DNA of 42,252 nt from DTJG01 sp964532995 (GCA_964532995.1 CAZHJN010000015.1:1-42252); one strand, 5' to 3'; positions 31,689-41,115 are shown, numbered from the stretch's first letter. The notes: generated by a model not told the origin, from the sequence alone. Program-made: numbers and translations.

Positions 31689-32768
31689 ATGAAAAAGAAA
31701 ATTTTAATCGTGGTGGGCTCAACCGGCGGGCATTACTTTCCGGGAGTTGCACTTGGTGAAAAGATAAGAGAGATTTCTTCTGACGTCGAGGTCGTTTTTG
31801 CTGGAGAAAAAAAAATCAAAAATAATGAAGTATGGGAAACGAAAAATTTTACTTTAATACCCATTTGTGTTTTGAAAAGGCCTGAAAAAATATACCTTAT
31901 GCCTCTTATCTTTATGAGGTCAATTTTTGTTTTTATCAGGAGTTTGTCTTTTATTTTGAGAGTAAAACCAGACCTTGTTGTGTGTATGGGTAGTTATAGT
32001 TCGGTTTTCATTGGAATCTCAGCGCTTGTTTTACGGAAACCTGTCATTATTCATGAACAAAATTTTATGCCCGGCCTTGCTAACAGAATTTTGAATAAAT
32101 TCAGAATACCGGCAGCCATTACTTTTGAAGGAACTGAAAAGTTTCTGAAAAAAACAATACACACTGGACTTCCTTTAAGAAAAGAAATGATTTCGTCTGA
32201 TTGCGTTCCCGAGGATTTTGGTCTTTCACCCGATAAAAAAACAGTTCTTATTCTTGGAGGAAGCCAGGGAGCCGCGTTTATAAACGATCTGGTTTTGAGT
32301 TCCCTTAAAAGGCTTAACAGCACACGATTTCAATTCATCCACATTTCCGGTAAAAAGGATTACCAGAAGATTAAAAGTTTTTATGAGAAAAATTGCATTA
32401 AGGCACTTGTGAAAGATTTTTCTCTCGCATTGCCTTTATTTATGAACCTTTCTGATATTGGAATAGCCAGAGCCGGTGCTGGAACCCTTGCCGAGCTTTC
32501 TTTTAAGGGCATTCCATCTATTTTAATTCCGTACAGATTTGCTGGAGGTCATCAGTCCTGTAATGCAAAATGGGCTGAGAAATTTGGATGCATAAGAATG
32601 GAAGAGTCTGACTCTTCCCCTGAGAAACTGATCAACAATTTGTTAATACTTGATGAACAGCTGGAAGAAAGGAAAAAACTTTTTAAATCTGCCCGTATTG
32701 CCGATATCAATGGTAATCTTGCAAGGCATTGCCTGAAATTATTGAATAAAAATGGAAAACTGGCTTAA
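31689..32768 (+). CDS. murG: UDP-GlcNAc:undecaprenyl-PP-MurNAc-pentapeptide GlcNAc transferase
   Basis: This 359-residue GT28 enzyme transfers GlcNAc to lipid I, making lipid II at the cytoplasmic face. Motifs in order: GSTGGHYFPG (usually GGTGGHIFPA) at the N-terminus, CMGSYSS, HEQNFMPGLANR, the second Gly-rich loop LGGSQGA, and ARAGAGTLAEL followed by PSILIPYRFAGGHQ. The length is normal. It overlaps murC by 17 nt. The ribosome site is weak, and a two-codon ATG-AAA-TGA frame sits directly in front of the ATG. Confidence 0.96.
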   Translation: MKKKILIVVGSTGGHYFPGVALGEKIREISSDVEVVFAGEKKIKNNEVWETKNFTLIPICVLKRPEKIYLMPLIFMRSIFVFIRSLSFILRVKPDLVVCMGSYSSVFIGISALVLRKPVIIHEQNFMPGLANRILNKFRIPAAITFEGTEKFLKKTIHTGLPLRKEMISSDCVPEDFGLSPDKKTVLILGGSQGAAFINDLVLSSLKRLNSTRFQFIHISGKKDYQKIKSFYEKNCIKALVKDFSLALPLFMNLSDIGIARAGAGTLAELSFKGIPSILIPYRFAGGHQSCNAKWAEKFGCIRMEESDSSPEKLINNLLILDEQLEERKKLFKSARIADINGNLARHCLKLLNKNGKLA

Positions 32769-34134
32769 CAGAATTAATACAGTTCATATTGTCGGGATCG
32801 GAGGAACCGGAACAAGCGGGCTTGCGAAGATTTTCAATGCTCTCGGTAAGAAAGTTCAGGGCTCAGACGCCAGAAAAACAATTCAAACCCAGAATCTTGA
32901 AAAGATTGGTATAAGAGTTTTCTATGAACACAAGCCATTGAATATTGCTGGGAATATAGACATTGTTGTGAGATCACAGGCAATAAATTTTGAAAATCCT
33001 GAATGTAAAAGGGCAAAGGAACTGGGTATACCCGTAATTTCCTACCCACGTGCTCTTGGACTGTTGATGCTGAGGAAAAGAGGAATTGCTGTTGCTGGAA
33101 CACACGGAAAAACAACAACATCTGCCATGATTGTTTTTATGTTGAAGCAGGCAGGTTTTGATCCTGATTTTGTTATTGGTGGAGAGATATGTGGATGCGG
33201 AAATTCAGGGGTTGGAAAAACAAATTTTCTCGTTGTGGAAGCATGCGAATATAAGAGGTCTTTTTTGCATCTGGTTCCGGAAATCGGTATTATTACTTCA
33301 ATTGAAGAGGACCACCTTGATTACTATCGAGACATCAATGATATAAAAAATGCTTTTGAGGATTTTTCAGAAAGAGTTCAGCCTGGAGGTAGAATTATAG
33401 GAATGATTGATGATCCCAGGGTACAATCGGTTATTGATAATTGCGGTACCATTGGCTTTGGTTATGGTATTGAACATGGGGATATTCAGGCGAAAAATAT
33501 CAGGTTTACAGAAGAAGGAAACAGGTTTGATTGCTACCACAGGGGGCAAAAACTCGGCAAGATATACACACCGGTTTTTGGTAAACACAATGTGCTGAAT
33601 GCTCTTGCCGCAACAACCACAGGACTGACGCTTGATATACCTTTTTCAAAAATAGCATCGTCTCTTGCCATGTTTCCCGGAGTGTTAAGAAGATCTCAGA
33701 TAATTGCTAAAAAAAATGATATTGTAATCGTAGACGATTATGGCCATCATCCGACTGAGATAGTGGCAACATTGAAGGGACTTCGTCAGAGGTTTCCAAC
33801 AAAAAAAATAATTGCAGTTTTTCAACCTCACCAATACAGTAGAACAAGATTTTTACTTGAGGATTTCGCTTCATCTTTTACTCTTGCCGATGAGGTAATC
33901 GTGCCTGATATTTATTTTGTGAGGGATTCTGAACAGGAAAGGAAACTTATTAACAGTGAAATGCTTGTTGAAAGAATCACAAGAAACGGTACAAACGCCA
34001 GATATATTCCGGATTTTGATAATATCGTGAAATATCTCGCTTCGACAGTAAAACCAGGAGTTCTTGTTGCTACAATAGGAGCAGGGCCAGTTTATGAAAT
34101 AGGTTTAAAATTGGGAAAAATGTTGAACTTATGA
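32752..34134 (+). CDS. murC: UDP-N-acetylmuramate--L-alanine ligase
   Basis: A 460-residue Mur ligase that adds the first L-alanine to UDP-MurNAc, using ATP. The N-terminal Rossmann domain opens HIVGIGGTGTSGLAKIF. The ATP loop is AGTHGKTTTSAM. The central domain has VEACEYKRSFLHL, EEDHLDYY and GKHNVLNALAA, and the C-terminal domain has DDYGHHPTEIVATL and FQPHQYSRTRFL. These are diagnostic for MurC rather than Mpl or the later ligases. It overlaps murG by 17 nt and nnrE by 4 nt. The rest of a dcw cluster (murB, ddl, ftsQAZ) is not adjacent. Confidence 0.97.
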   Translation: MENWLNRINTVHIVGIGGTGTSGLAKIFNALGKKVQGSDARKTIQTQNLEKIGIRVFYEHKPLNIAGNIDIVVRSQAINFENPECKRAKELGIPVISYPRALGLLMLRKRGIAVAGTHGKTTTSAMIVFMLKQAGFDPDFVIGGEICGCGNSGVGKTNFLVVEACEYKRSFLHLVPEIGIITSIEEDHLDYYRDINDIKNAFEDFSERVQPGGRIIGMIDDPRVQSVIDNCGTIGFGYGIEHGDIQAKNIRFTEEGNRFDCYHRGQKLGKIYTPVFGKHNVLNALAATTTGLTLDIPFSKIASSLAMFPGVLRRSQIIAKKNDIVIVDDYGHHPTEIVATLKGLRQRFPTKKIIAVFQPHQYSRTRFLLEDFASSFTLADEVIVPDIYFVRDSEQERKLINSEMLVERITRNGTNARYIPDFDNIVKYLASTVKPGVLVATIGAGPVYEIGLKLGKMLNL

Positions 34135-34790
34135 AAAGGCTAATTCTCACCCGTGACCAGATATATGAAAAGGAAAGGCAAGCATACGAAAAGTTCTGTA
34201 TTCCACCTTTGATTTTGATGGAGAGTGCCGGCAGGGCTGTTGCTCTTGAGGTACAGAGGGTTTTAAAAGCAAATAAAAAGAACAGGGTTGTTGTAATTTC
34301 CGGACCCGGAAATAATGGTGGTGATGGAATGGTTACTGCAAGATATCTTCACTGCTGGGGTTTTTCGGTTGTGACGTTTACCATTTTTGATCCTGGACAG
34401 GCGAAAGAACCAGCCTTTACAAATTATAAAATTCTGGTTAAAATGAACCTGGTTCTAAATGAGTTCACTGACGATATATTTTTCTGCGAACTCAGGAAAA
34501 CAGGTTTAATAGTTGATGCAATTTTTGGGATAGGGCTCAGCAGGGAAATCAGGGGAAGAGCGAGACAGATTATTGAGGCCATAAATAATGCCGGTAAATA
34601 TGTGATCAGTGCTGATATACCTTCTGGGATAGACGCAGATACAGGTGAAACTTATGGGGTTGCCGTAAAAGCAGATAGGACAATAACATTTGGTTTTGGG
34701 AAAAAGGGCTTATACACAGAACAGGGTAGAAATTATGCAGGCAAAATTAAGATTGTTGATATCGGGTTTCCACCAGAATTATACGATTAA
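34131..34790 (+). CDS. nnrE: NAD(P)H-hydrate epimerase
   Basis: A 219-residue YjeF N-terminal domain protein that epimerises damaged NAD(P)HX for repair. The signature SGPGNNGGDGMVTARYL is intact, and IVDAIFGIGLSREIRG and SADIPSGIDADTGE follow as in the family. The protein ends where most bacterial homologues continue into the ADP-dependent dehydratase (NnrD) domain, so it is the single-domain form; the dehydratase is elsewhere or absent. The ATG overlaps the murC stop by 4 nt. The start codon of the HEAT gene lies inside its 3' end. Confidence 0.93.
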   Translation: MKRLILTRDQIYEKERQAYEKFCIPPLILMESAGRAVALEVQRVLKANKKNRVVVISGPGNNGGDGMVTARYLHCWGFSVVTFTIFDPGQAKEPAFTNYKILVKMNLVLNEFTDDIFFCELRKTGLIVDAIFGIGLSREIRGRARQIIEAINNAGKYVISADIPSGIDADTGETYGVAVKADRTITFGFGKKGLYTEQGRNYAGKIKIVDIGFPPELYD

Positions 34791-37395
34791 TCTTGTTTTT
34801 ATTTTGTTTTTCTGTTTGTTTGGCTTTGGTTATTGCAGTACAAATTTGAAGGAAATTTTTGTTAATGGAACAACAGCGCAGAAGATAAAGGTTTTAAAAA
34901 ATATCCTTTCGGAAAAAAACACAAAAGTTCTTCCTGATGTTCTTATCGTTCTTGATGATCCATCAACCGACGTCAGAGTTCTTGCTTCAGAAGCATTGTT
35001 AAAACTGGGAGACAGGTCGTTTGTTACATCATACCAGAAAGGTCTTAATGATGCTTACTGGCAGGTTAGACTGAACAGTATTAAGGGGTTGGTTCAATGG
35101 GGTTCTGCTGAAGAGGTACTTTTTGATCTGAGAAAGGCTCTTGATGATTCTTACTGGCAGGTTAGATACTGGGCGGCAATTGGAATAGGTAAGTTTGGTG
35201 ATGAAACAATGATTGATCCAGTACTATCCCATCTTAACGACGAGAATTTTCAGGTGAGGTCAGAACTTTTCTGGGCACTTCGGAGGATTCTCGGCAGGGA
35301 TGAGGCAAAGTACGCATTCAAAAAACTTTCTGATTCTGTTTTTGACAGTATAAAAAAGTCAGCAAATGTTGATGATGTAAAAACTCAGATTAATGCAATA
35401 TGGGCGCTTGAAGCAACAACTGATAGTCGCGCTATTCCAGTTTTGCTTGAGTTTTTGAACAGTCCACTTGATGATGTGAAAATCCAGGCTGTCTGGGCGC
35501 TCGAGAACATGAAGACCGCAGAAGGGTTTGAATTTTTGCGCAGTAAACTTCTTGAACCATCAATCAAATTGAGGATTGAATCCATAAAAACTTTAGTTCG
35601 GCTTGGCGATAACGAAAGCATACCTGCTCTGGTGGGGAAGCTTGAAGATCCCGATGAAAATGTGAGGATTTTTTCCCTCTGGGCTCTCAAAAAGTTTGAA
35701 GATTTCGTCTCATTTCCGGCGATTGTCAGAAAACTTGATGATAAATCCGCAAGGGTAAGAGAATACGCATATAATATTATTCTTGCATCAAAAAATGCTG
35801 ATTTTATTTCTGTCCTTGAGGATGCGGTTATAAGCAGAAAATTTTCGCTGGATGCAAGGATCAGAGCAGTTGAACTTATTGGAAAAATCGGGAAAGAAGA
35901 AGAGGCTTTATTTTTTGATTCAATCAAAAATAACCCTGAACCAACAATGAGAAAAGCAATATTGAGTGCATGGTTTAATGTGAATAAGAATGATAGCGCA
36001 TTTCTTATGTATCTCAATTTTGCCAGCAGACTGGACCCTGAAAGTTCTGTGAGATTGAATGCCAGAAATATTCTTAAAAAAATCATTGCTGATATCAGCG
36101 ATGGTATAGGAGAAAAAGAAGAAATAAAGAGAAATCAGGCAATTGAGAAACTTTCATTTTTCAAGGATAATGAACAGATTACCCCTGTCGTAAAACAGAT
36201 GTTGTTTTCGAAATACCAGGATGTCAGAATGGCAGCGCTTGAATTGATTTCCTATCAACCCGAGGCCGCAATATTTCCTGTGTTGAAGGATATTGTTCTG
36301 AACGAAGATTCAATTGAAATGAGAAAACTTGCAATAATAGGTCTCGGAAAAGCTGGTATTACAAAGTCTATACCTCTTCTGCTGTCTCAACTGAAGAACG
36401 ATGATCCGGAGATTCAGATCTGCGCGGCATATGCGCTTGCGATATTGGGAAACAGAGCAGGACTGAAGTTTGCGTTGCGTGATATAAACAGCCAGGATTA
36501 TCGGATTCAGTCCATGGCTGTTGAAACAATTGCTTTGCTTAATGCATCTGAAACCATACCCGGCCTGTTAAGAATTTTTGAGAATGCAGAACTTGAGGTG
36601 AAACTTAAGGTAGCCTGGGCTCTCAGCAGACTTGGTGAGGAGAAGGGACTTTATATGCTTGTAAATCTCAGCCGGCAGGATATAGAGCCATTGCGTACAC
36701 AGGCGCGCCAGTACTTATCTGATAGAAAAATCCCAGTATTTCTGAAGTCAATGATTCCTGAGATACAGAAAAAACAGGAGATTTCCTTGAAAGGAATGCC
36801 AGAGGCACAGATGAAAAAAATTATTGCAACTAAGGTGAATCAAGCTCCTGTTATTGATGGAAATTCCAATGATAGGATATGGAGAGCACTGATGGAAGAT
36901 AGAACAATGGTTTATGTCTCCGGTGAGAAGGTTTTTTCTGAGGTTCAGACCTCAATTACCATTGCATTTGATGAAGAAAAACTCTACATTCTTGTCTCCT
37001 GTAATGATCCTGAGGCATCCTCTCTGACTTTTGACAGTCGCGATTTTATAACCATATGCATAAACCCTTCATCTTCTGATAAAAGATGGTATCAGTACAC
37101 ACTGCATGCAACAAATTTTCTTAAATTTGCCTATGTCTGGAAGAAATACGGGATAGATGATAAAGACGCAGAATGGAAATCCGGCTGGAGTACAGCCACC
37201 AGCATAACAGCAAATGGTTGGATTGCTGAGATCAGTATTCCATTCAGTGATTTTAATATATCCGGATCACCGACAGGAAAATGGCAGGTTAATTTTCAGA
37301 GGATTTCTGACCATCTTCCAGTTGTTACATGGACAGGCAGAATTGATAATCCGGCTCAGTTCGGTCAGATGATTTTTAAAACGACAGGCGGTTAA
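34735..37395 (+). CDS. Exported HEAT-repeat protein with C-terminal CBM9-like domain
   Basis: A protein of about 886 residues. A hydrophobic segment (INLVFILFFCLFGFGYCS) about 17 residues in suggests export. From about residue 40 to 690, HEAT/PBS-lyase-type helical repeats of roughly 31 residues occur many times (LDDPSTDVRVLASEALLKLGD, LNDENFQVRSELFWALRR, LEDPDENVRIFSLWALKKF). From about residue 698 to the end is a carbohydrate-binding family 9-like beta-sandwich (APVIDGNSNDRIW, then YILVSCNDPEAS, WIAEISIPFSDF). A scaffold that binds a glycan or another surface ligand is likely. ATG 34735 is chosen because it is the first Met before the signal sequence without a long extra tail; TTG codons at 34753 or 34756 are alternatives. 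It starts 56 nt inside nnrE. Confidence 0.82.
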   Translation: MQAKLRLLISGFHQNYTINLVFILFFCLFGFGYCSTNLKEIFVNGTTAQKIKVLKNILSEKNTKVLPDVLIVLDDPSTDVRVLASEALLKLGDRSFVTSYQKGLNDAYWQVRLNSIKGLVQWGSAEEVLFDLRKALDDSYWQVRYWAAIGIGKFGDETMIDPVLSHLNDENFQVRSELFWALRRILGRDEAKYAFKKLSDSVFDSIKKSANVDDVKTQINAIWALEATTDSRAIPVLLEFLNSPLDDVKIQAVWALENMKTAEGFEFLRSKLLEPSIKLRIESIKTLVRLGDNESIPALVGKLEDPDENVRIFSLWALKKFEDFVSFPAIVRKLDDKSARVREYAYNIILASKNADFISVLEDAVISRKFSLDARIRAVELIGKIGKEEEALFFDSIKNNPEPTMRKAILSAWFNVNKNDSAFLMYLNFASRLDPESSVRLNARNILKKIIADISDGIGEKEEIKRNQAIEKLSFFKDNEQITPVVKQMLFSKYQDVRMAALELISYQPEAAIFPVLKDIVLNEDSIEMRKLAIIGLGKAGITKSIPLLLSQLKNDDPEIQICAAYALAILGNRAGLKFALRDINSQDYRIQSMAVETIALLNASETIPGLLRIFENAELEVKLKVAWALSRLGEEKGLYMLVNLSRQDIEPLRTQARQYLSDRKIPVFLKSMIPEIQKKQEISLKGMPEAQMKKIIATKVNQAPVIDGNSNDRIWRALMEDRTMVYVSGEKVFSEVQTSITIAFDEEKLYILVSCNDPEASSLTFDSRDFITICINPSSSDKRWYQYTLHATNFLKFAYVWKKYGIDDKDAEWKSGWSTATSITANGWIAEISIPFSDFNISGSPTGKWQVNFQRISDHLPVVTWTGRIDNPAQFGQMIFKTTGG

Positions 37396-37396
37396 T

Positions 37397-39238
37397 ATGA
37401 GAAAAATTCTCTTTCTGGTTTTTGCCATATTTTTCTCTGGACAGGTCACTGTTCTGGCTCAGACCTGGTATATAAAAAATGCTGAACTCAGGGCTATTTA
37501 TCCTTCCAATGTCTGGACATGTGTAGAGAAAGCGCGGCAGTATCATAACGAAGGAAAGCATCAAACTGCAGATGGGTATCTGAGGAAGGCAGAGGAGTTA
37601 ACACTTGCGGCTGAACCATTCAATCCAAAAGATTGGCCATCACACTGGCCAAGGACTCAGCAGGCTCTCAACATTTTACGATACGGATCCCCGTCGGCAT
37701 ATATTTATAGAATATTTGGCGATTATGCGATAGAACACTCAAGGAATAAAGAAGCAATAAAATATTTGAGAATGTATTTGAATCGTTCGTATATCCCCGA
37801 TGCAGCATATCTTTTTCTTCTTGGGAATCTTCTGGAATCTGAAACGCTGTATTCACAGGCAATTTCAGTTTATCAGGAACTTCTGGACTGTATTCAGACA
37901 AGAAATTTTCATAATCAACCCCCTTCGGTTTCTATCGTTCAACAGAAAATAAGAACTCTGAATACCAGGCTGGAACAACAGATAATTCTGGTTCTTGACA
38001 TGAAGATTCAGGACCTACCTGATTTTCTTTCAAATGCAGGGCTTATTTTCAAAGAAAAACTTGGTTTACTTGATAGAAACTACCTGGTTATCAAAGACCA
38101 GAAACTTGATAAGACTCTTTCCGAACAGAAGCTTACAAGGCGCGACATTATTGATGATCGTGAGGAAAGAGACCGTATTGTAAAACTGCTTAATGTTAAA
38201 TACATACTTGAACCAGCGCTGGTAAAAATAGAGAATATGTATGTTTTTCAGGTTCGTGTTTACAGAGCGGGAATCAAAGAACCCGTTGAGCTTTATGAAT
38301 ACAAGAATGAAAATTATGAATTTTTACCGAACTATTTTCAAAGATTTGTACTGGAATTTCAGGGAAAACCCCTTGCAGAAGAACTGTTGATTCCTGAAAA
38401 CGTTTATCAGTGGACATTTGAAACAACTGATGAAATCACAGCACTTGCTGTTTCTGATAATGGAAGCAGGCTTGTGTCCGGGTGCAGGGATGGTAGGGTG
38501 TATGTATTTAACAGTGGCGGGAGCACTCGTAGAATTTTCAAAGAGCAGGACGAAATTGTTCAGGTTGCGATTTCTCCTGATGGAAATTTCACGGCGTGGG
38601 CTTCGATTGATGGAAAAATTTCGCTTGCAGAAGGAACAAAAGTTGTACTGCAAAGGCGTGTTAAGAATCTTGTGAGAGCTATTTCAATAGGTGGAGATGG
38701 TAAATTCTGGGCCTATGCCATTGATGACAAAATCTACTATCTTGATTCATCCGGTGAGGTCTTCTGGACCCGGACCGCACCTGATTGGGTGAGAAGTATT
38801 AGAGTAAGCAAGGATAGTTCGTGGGTTTTTGTGGGTACAGTGGCCGGAGATATTTTAGCTTACACAAATGAAGGAAACCTTGCCTGGAGCAAAAAGCTCG
38901 GTACTGCCGTTGAAAGGATCCGTATCTCTCCGGAAATCGGATATTTATCTGTGGGTTTGAAGAATAATCTTGTTCATCTTTTCTCTTTAAGTGGAACAGA
39001 AATAATTAAGTTTACCCTGGGTGATAATGTGCGTCTGTTAACATTTAATCAGGATATTATTGAAGCAATAACAAGCATCTGGAACCAGTGGTATTATTTT
39101 CCTGACAGAGAAAAAAAGAATGTATGGTATTATTCCGTGGACAGAACTGTTAAAATTGCTGATGCAGCGATCGGTCGTAATTTCTATGTGCTTGCAAAGG
39201 GCAAAAGTTTACTTGCCTATACTGTGGGCTGGAAATAA
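37397..39238 (+). CDS. Exported TPR and beta-propeller protein
   Basis: A 613-residue protein with a signal peptide (residues 1-21, ending VLAQ). Residues about 40-190 contain TPR-like helix pairs (NVWTCVEKARQYHNEGKHQTADGYLRKAEEL, YIYRIFGDYAIEHSRNKEAIKYL). Residues about 195-330 form an alpha/beta region with VKYILEPALVKIENMYVFQVRVY, reminiscent of CsgG/FlgO-like proteins, though weakly. Residues about 345-613 are WD40/PQQ-like propeller blades (ITALAVSDNGSRLVSGCRDGRVYVF, VQVAISPDGNFTAWASIDGK). It starts 1 nt after the HEAT gene stops, so the two are co-transcribed and probably act together in the envelope. No enzymatic site is seen. Confidence 0.82.
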   Translation: MRKILFLVFAIFFSGQVTVLAQTWYIKNAELRAIYPSNVWTCVEKARQYHNEGKHQTADGYLRKAEELTLAAEPFNPKDWPSHWPRTQQALNILRYGSPSAYIYRIFGDYAIEHSRNKEAIKYLRMYLNRSYIPDAAYLFLLGNLLESETLYSQAISVYQELLDCIQTRNFHNQPPSVSIVQQKIRTLNTRLEQQIILVLDMKIQDLPDFLSNAGLIFKEKLGLLDRNYLVIKDQKLDKTLSEQKLTRRDIIDDREERDRIVKLLNVKYILEPALVKIENMYVFQVRVYRAGIKEPVELYEYKNENYEFLPNYFQRFVLEFQGKPLAEELLIPENVYQWTFETTDEITALAVSDNGSRLVSGCRDGRVYVFNSGGSTRRIFKEQDEIVQVAISPDGNFTAWASIDGKISLAEGTKVVLQRRVKNLVRAISIGGDGKFWAYAIDDKIYYLDSSGEVFWTRTAPDWVRSIRVSKDSSWVFVGTVAGDILAYTNEGNLAWSKKLGTAVERIRISPEIGYLSVGLKNNLVHLFSLSGTEIIKFTLGDNVRLLTFNQDIIEAITSIWNQWYYFPDREKKNVWYYSVDRTVKIADAAIGRNFYVLAKGKSLLAYTVGWK

Positions 39239-39269
39239 CTTTTCATTCATGATGTAAAGGAGGATGGAA

Positions 39270-40286
39270 ATGGTAAGAATTGCGATTATCGGAGCTGGTT
39301 TTATGGGTTCAATGCATGCGGAGGTTTATTCTCAGCTGCCAAATGTTAAGATAGCAGCAATCGTTGACCAGAGAGGGGAAAAAGCAAAATCTCTTGCTGA
39401 AAAATTCGGGGCGATACCATATCTCAGTGCTGATCAGATTTTTTCGAAACCCGATATTTCCATTGTTGACATATGTCTTCCAACATTTCTGCATAAGGAA
39501 TTTGTGATAAAGGCAGCAGAGGCGGGAAAGGATATCGTATGTGAAAAACCAATTGCTTTAACACTTGAAGATGCATTGGAAATGGTAAATGTTTGCAAAA
39601 CAAAGAAGGTCAGGTTTATGGTTGCTCATGTTATCAGATTCTGGCCGGAATACGCATTTATGAAAAAAAATTATGATCAGGGAAGATTTGGGAAGTTGAT
39701 TACAATTACCTGCACAAGGCTGAGTCCGAAGCCGACCTGGGGATGGCAGAACTGGTTGCTGGACAACAAACGTTCAGGTGGAGCGCTCTTAGACCTGCAT
39801 ATTCATGATGTTGATTTTATTCTTTATCTTGTTGGCGAAAAACCCGTCTCTCTTTATTCAAAGGGTACTTTTTCTCCCGAAGAAGGCTATACCCATGTTT
39901 TCACAACCTATAATTTTGCCAGTGGTATTACGGCTTTTGCAGAAGGTGGCTGGGATATGACTTCAAATTTCCCTTTTGAAATGAAATTCATCGCTCAGTT
40001 TGAAAAGGCTGTTGTTGACTTTGATTCAACAGCAAATCCGACACTAACCGTGTATTATGCGGACGGGAGAATTGATAAGCCTCAGATTGAAAGAAAGACA
40101 GCTCAATCCACTGGTGGAAACATCTCTGATCTCGGTGGATACTTTTTTGAACTCAACTATTTTATTGACCATGTTGTACATAATAAAGACTTCCAGGTTA
40201 TTACACCTGAAGATGCGGTTAACAGTCTTGGAATAGTGCTTAAGGAACTTGAGTCTCTTGAATCTGGCAGGATAATAACAGTGTAG
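39270..40286 (+). CDS. Gfo/Idh/MocA family oxidoreductase
   Basis: A 338-residue protein with the Rossmann start VRIAIIGAGFMGSMHAEVY and the EKP motif in IVCEKPIALT. The substrate domain carries GGALLDLHIHDVDFILYLVG, with the conserved Asp/His helix. ATG 39270 is chosen over 39264, because AAAGGAGG abuts the earlier ATG and is correctly placed (six bases) for the later one. It is NAD(P)-dependent and likely acts on a sugar or cyclitol. It follows the propeller gene by 31 nt and is the last gene of the rightward group; the convergent RsmE gene ends 11 nt away. Confidence 0.92.
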   Translation: MVRIAIIGAGFMGSMHAEVYSQLPNVKIAAIVDQRGEKAKSLAEKFGAIPYLSADQIFSKPDISIVDICLPTFLHKEFVIKAAEAGKDIVCEKPIALTLEDALEMVNVCKTKKVRFMVAHVIRFWPEYAFMKKNYDQGRFGKLITITCTRLSPKPTWGWQNWLLDNKRSGGALLDLHIHDVDFILYLVGEKPVSLYSKGTFSPEEGYTHVFTTYNFASGITAFAEGGWDMTSNFPFEMKFIAQFEKAVVDFDSTANPTLTVYYADGRIDKPQIERKTAQSTGGNISDLGGYFFELNYFIDHVVHNKDFQVITPEDAVNSLGIVLKELESLESGRIITV

Positions 40287-40297
40287 TTTTATTTTTA

Positions 40298-40900
40298 TTA
40301 ACTTTTGACATTTTCGAGTTCATACATTATTACTGAAAGAGCGGAAATAGTTGCTGTTTCCACGCTGAGGATTCTTGAACCAAGGCTGGCAATAAGTACA
40401 TCATTTTGAGTTGCCAGTTTAACTTCTTTTTCTGTAAAACCGCCCTCAGGACCAATGAATATCCTCAGTGTATTGGTCTTATCGAGTCTTTTGAAAAGTC
40501 TGTCAATCATGATTTTTAAATTGTTGTCAGAGCGTTCCCAGAACAAAATAGAGTTTTTTTGCTGAGATACAATGTTTTCAAATTTATCGGGAATGAGAAT
40601 ATCCGGTATTTTTGTTCTACCCGCTATTTTACTCCCTTCGGCAACGATTTTTTTCCACCTGTTAATTTTTATTGGTGGTTCTTTTTCTTCCTTGATTTTT
40701 TCAGCAATTATTTCTGTTTCTATATCAGTATCTGAAACCCTTTTTATTTCAAGTTCATACTCCTTACCTGTACCATCAAAAGCATAAAATTTTGAACCAG
40801 CTTTCATTCTCAAAACATTTTTGAGATAATGAGCCGGTTCGTCAAGTATAGAAATTTTATTCCTGTTTCTTCTGTAAGTGTAAATATGTATCCTTCTCAT
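40298..40900 (-). CDS. rsmE: RsmE-like 16S rRNA m3U1498 methyltransferase, internally shortened
   Basis: A 200-residue SPOUT-family protein. The N-terminal PUA-like domain (RIHIYTYRR, then HYLKNVLRMKAGSKFYAFDG) and the C-terminal knot (IFIGPEGGFTEKEV, LGSRILSVETATISAL) are typical of RsmE, which methylates U1498 of 16S rRNA. The usual length is about 240-250. The segment expected between the PUA domain and WKKIVAEGSKIAGR, with KGDKMExxIQKxTELG in the family, is missing: PPIKI joins directly to NRWKK. About 40 residues are lost in frame. Activity may be reduced or absent, unless this is an assembly artefact. It overlaps the YggU-family gene by 4 nt. Confidence 0.88.
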   Translation of the reverse strand: MRRIHIYTYRRNRNKISILDEPAHYLKNVLRMKAGSKFYAFDGTGKEYELEIKRVSDTDIETEIIAEKIKEEKEPPIKINRWKKIVAEGSKIAGRTKIPDILIPDKFENIVSQQKNSILFWERSDNNLKIMIDRLFKRLDKTNTLRIFIGPEGGFTEKEVKLATQNDVLIASLGSRILSVETATISALSVIMYELENVKS

Positions 40901-41115
40901 TTTATAATTTCAACAATCTTATTTCTGCTTTTGTGTCCTGCAATGATTCTAACAGATGACCTGGGTACATTAAAATATTCTGAGAGTATTTCTGCAAGTG
41001 CTTTGTTTGCTCTGCCTTCAACCGGTGCCTGGTTTACATAAACGATGAAGCCACTACCCGTCTGTACTATTTTTTCTTTCTTTGAAAATGGTTTTATCTT
41101 TACATTTATTCTCAT
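40897..41115 (-). CDS. YggU/UPF0235 (DUF167) family protein
   Basis: A small cytosolic protein of 72 residues matching the DUF167 family: NVKIKPFSKKEKIV, then FIVYVNQAPVEGRANKALAEILSEYF and VRIIAGHKSRNKIVEI. The family has a conserved fold and no settled function. ATG 41115 gives the usual N-terminus (MRINVKIKPFS). A longer frame to 41172 exists but would overlap the neighbour and add a non-family extension. No good ribosome site is seen for either. It ends in a 4-nt overlap with rsmE. Confidence 0.85.
   Translation of the reverse strand: MRINVKIKPFSKKEKIVQTGSGFIVYVNQAPVEGRANKALAEILSEYFNVPRSSVRIIAGHKSRNKIVEIIK

Noticed and set aside
35385..36086. Open frame of 233 codons on the minus strand inside the HEAT gene
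   Set aside because: The product is Ser/Leu-rich with no domain, and it mirrors the repeated codon pattern of the HEAT repeats; it is an antisense shadow.
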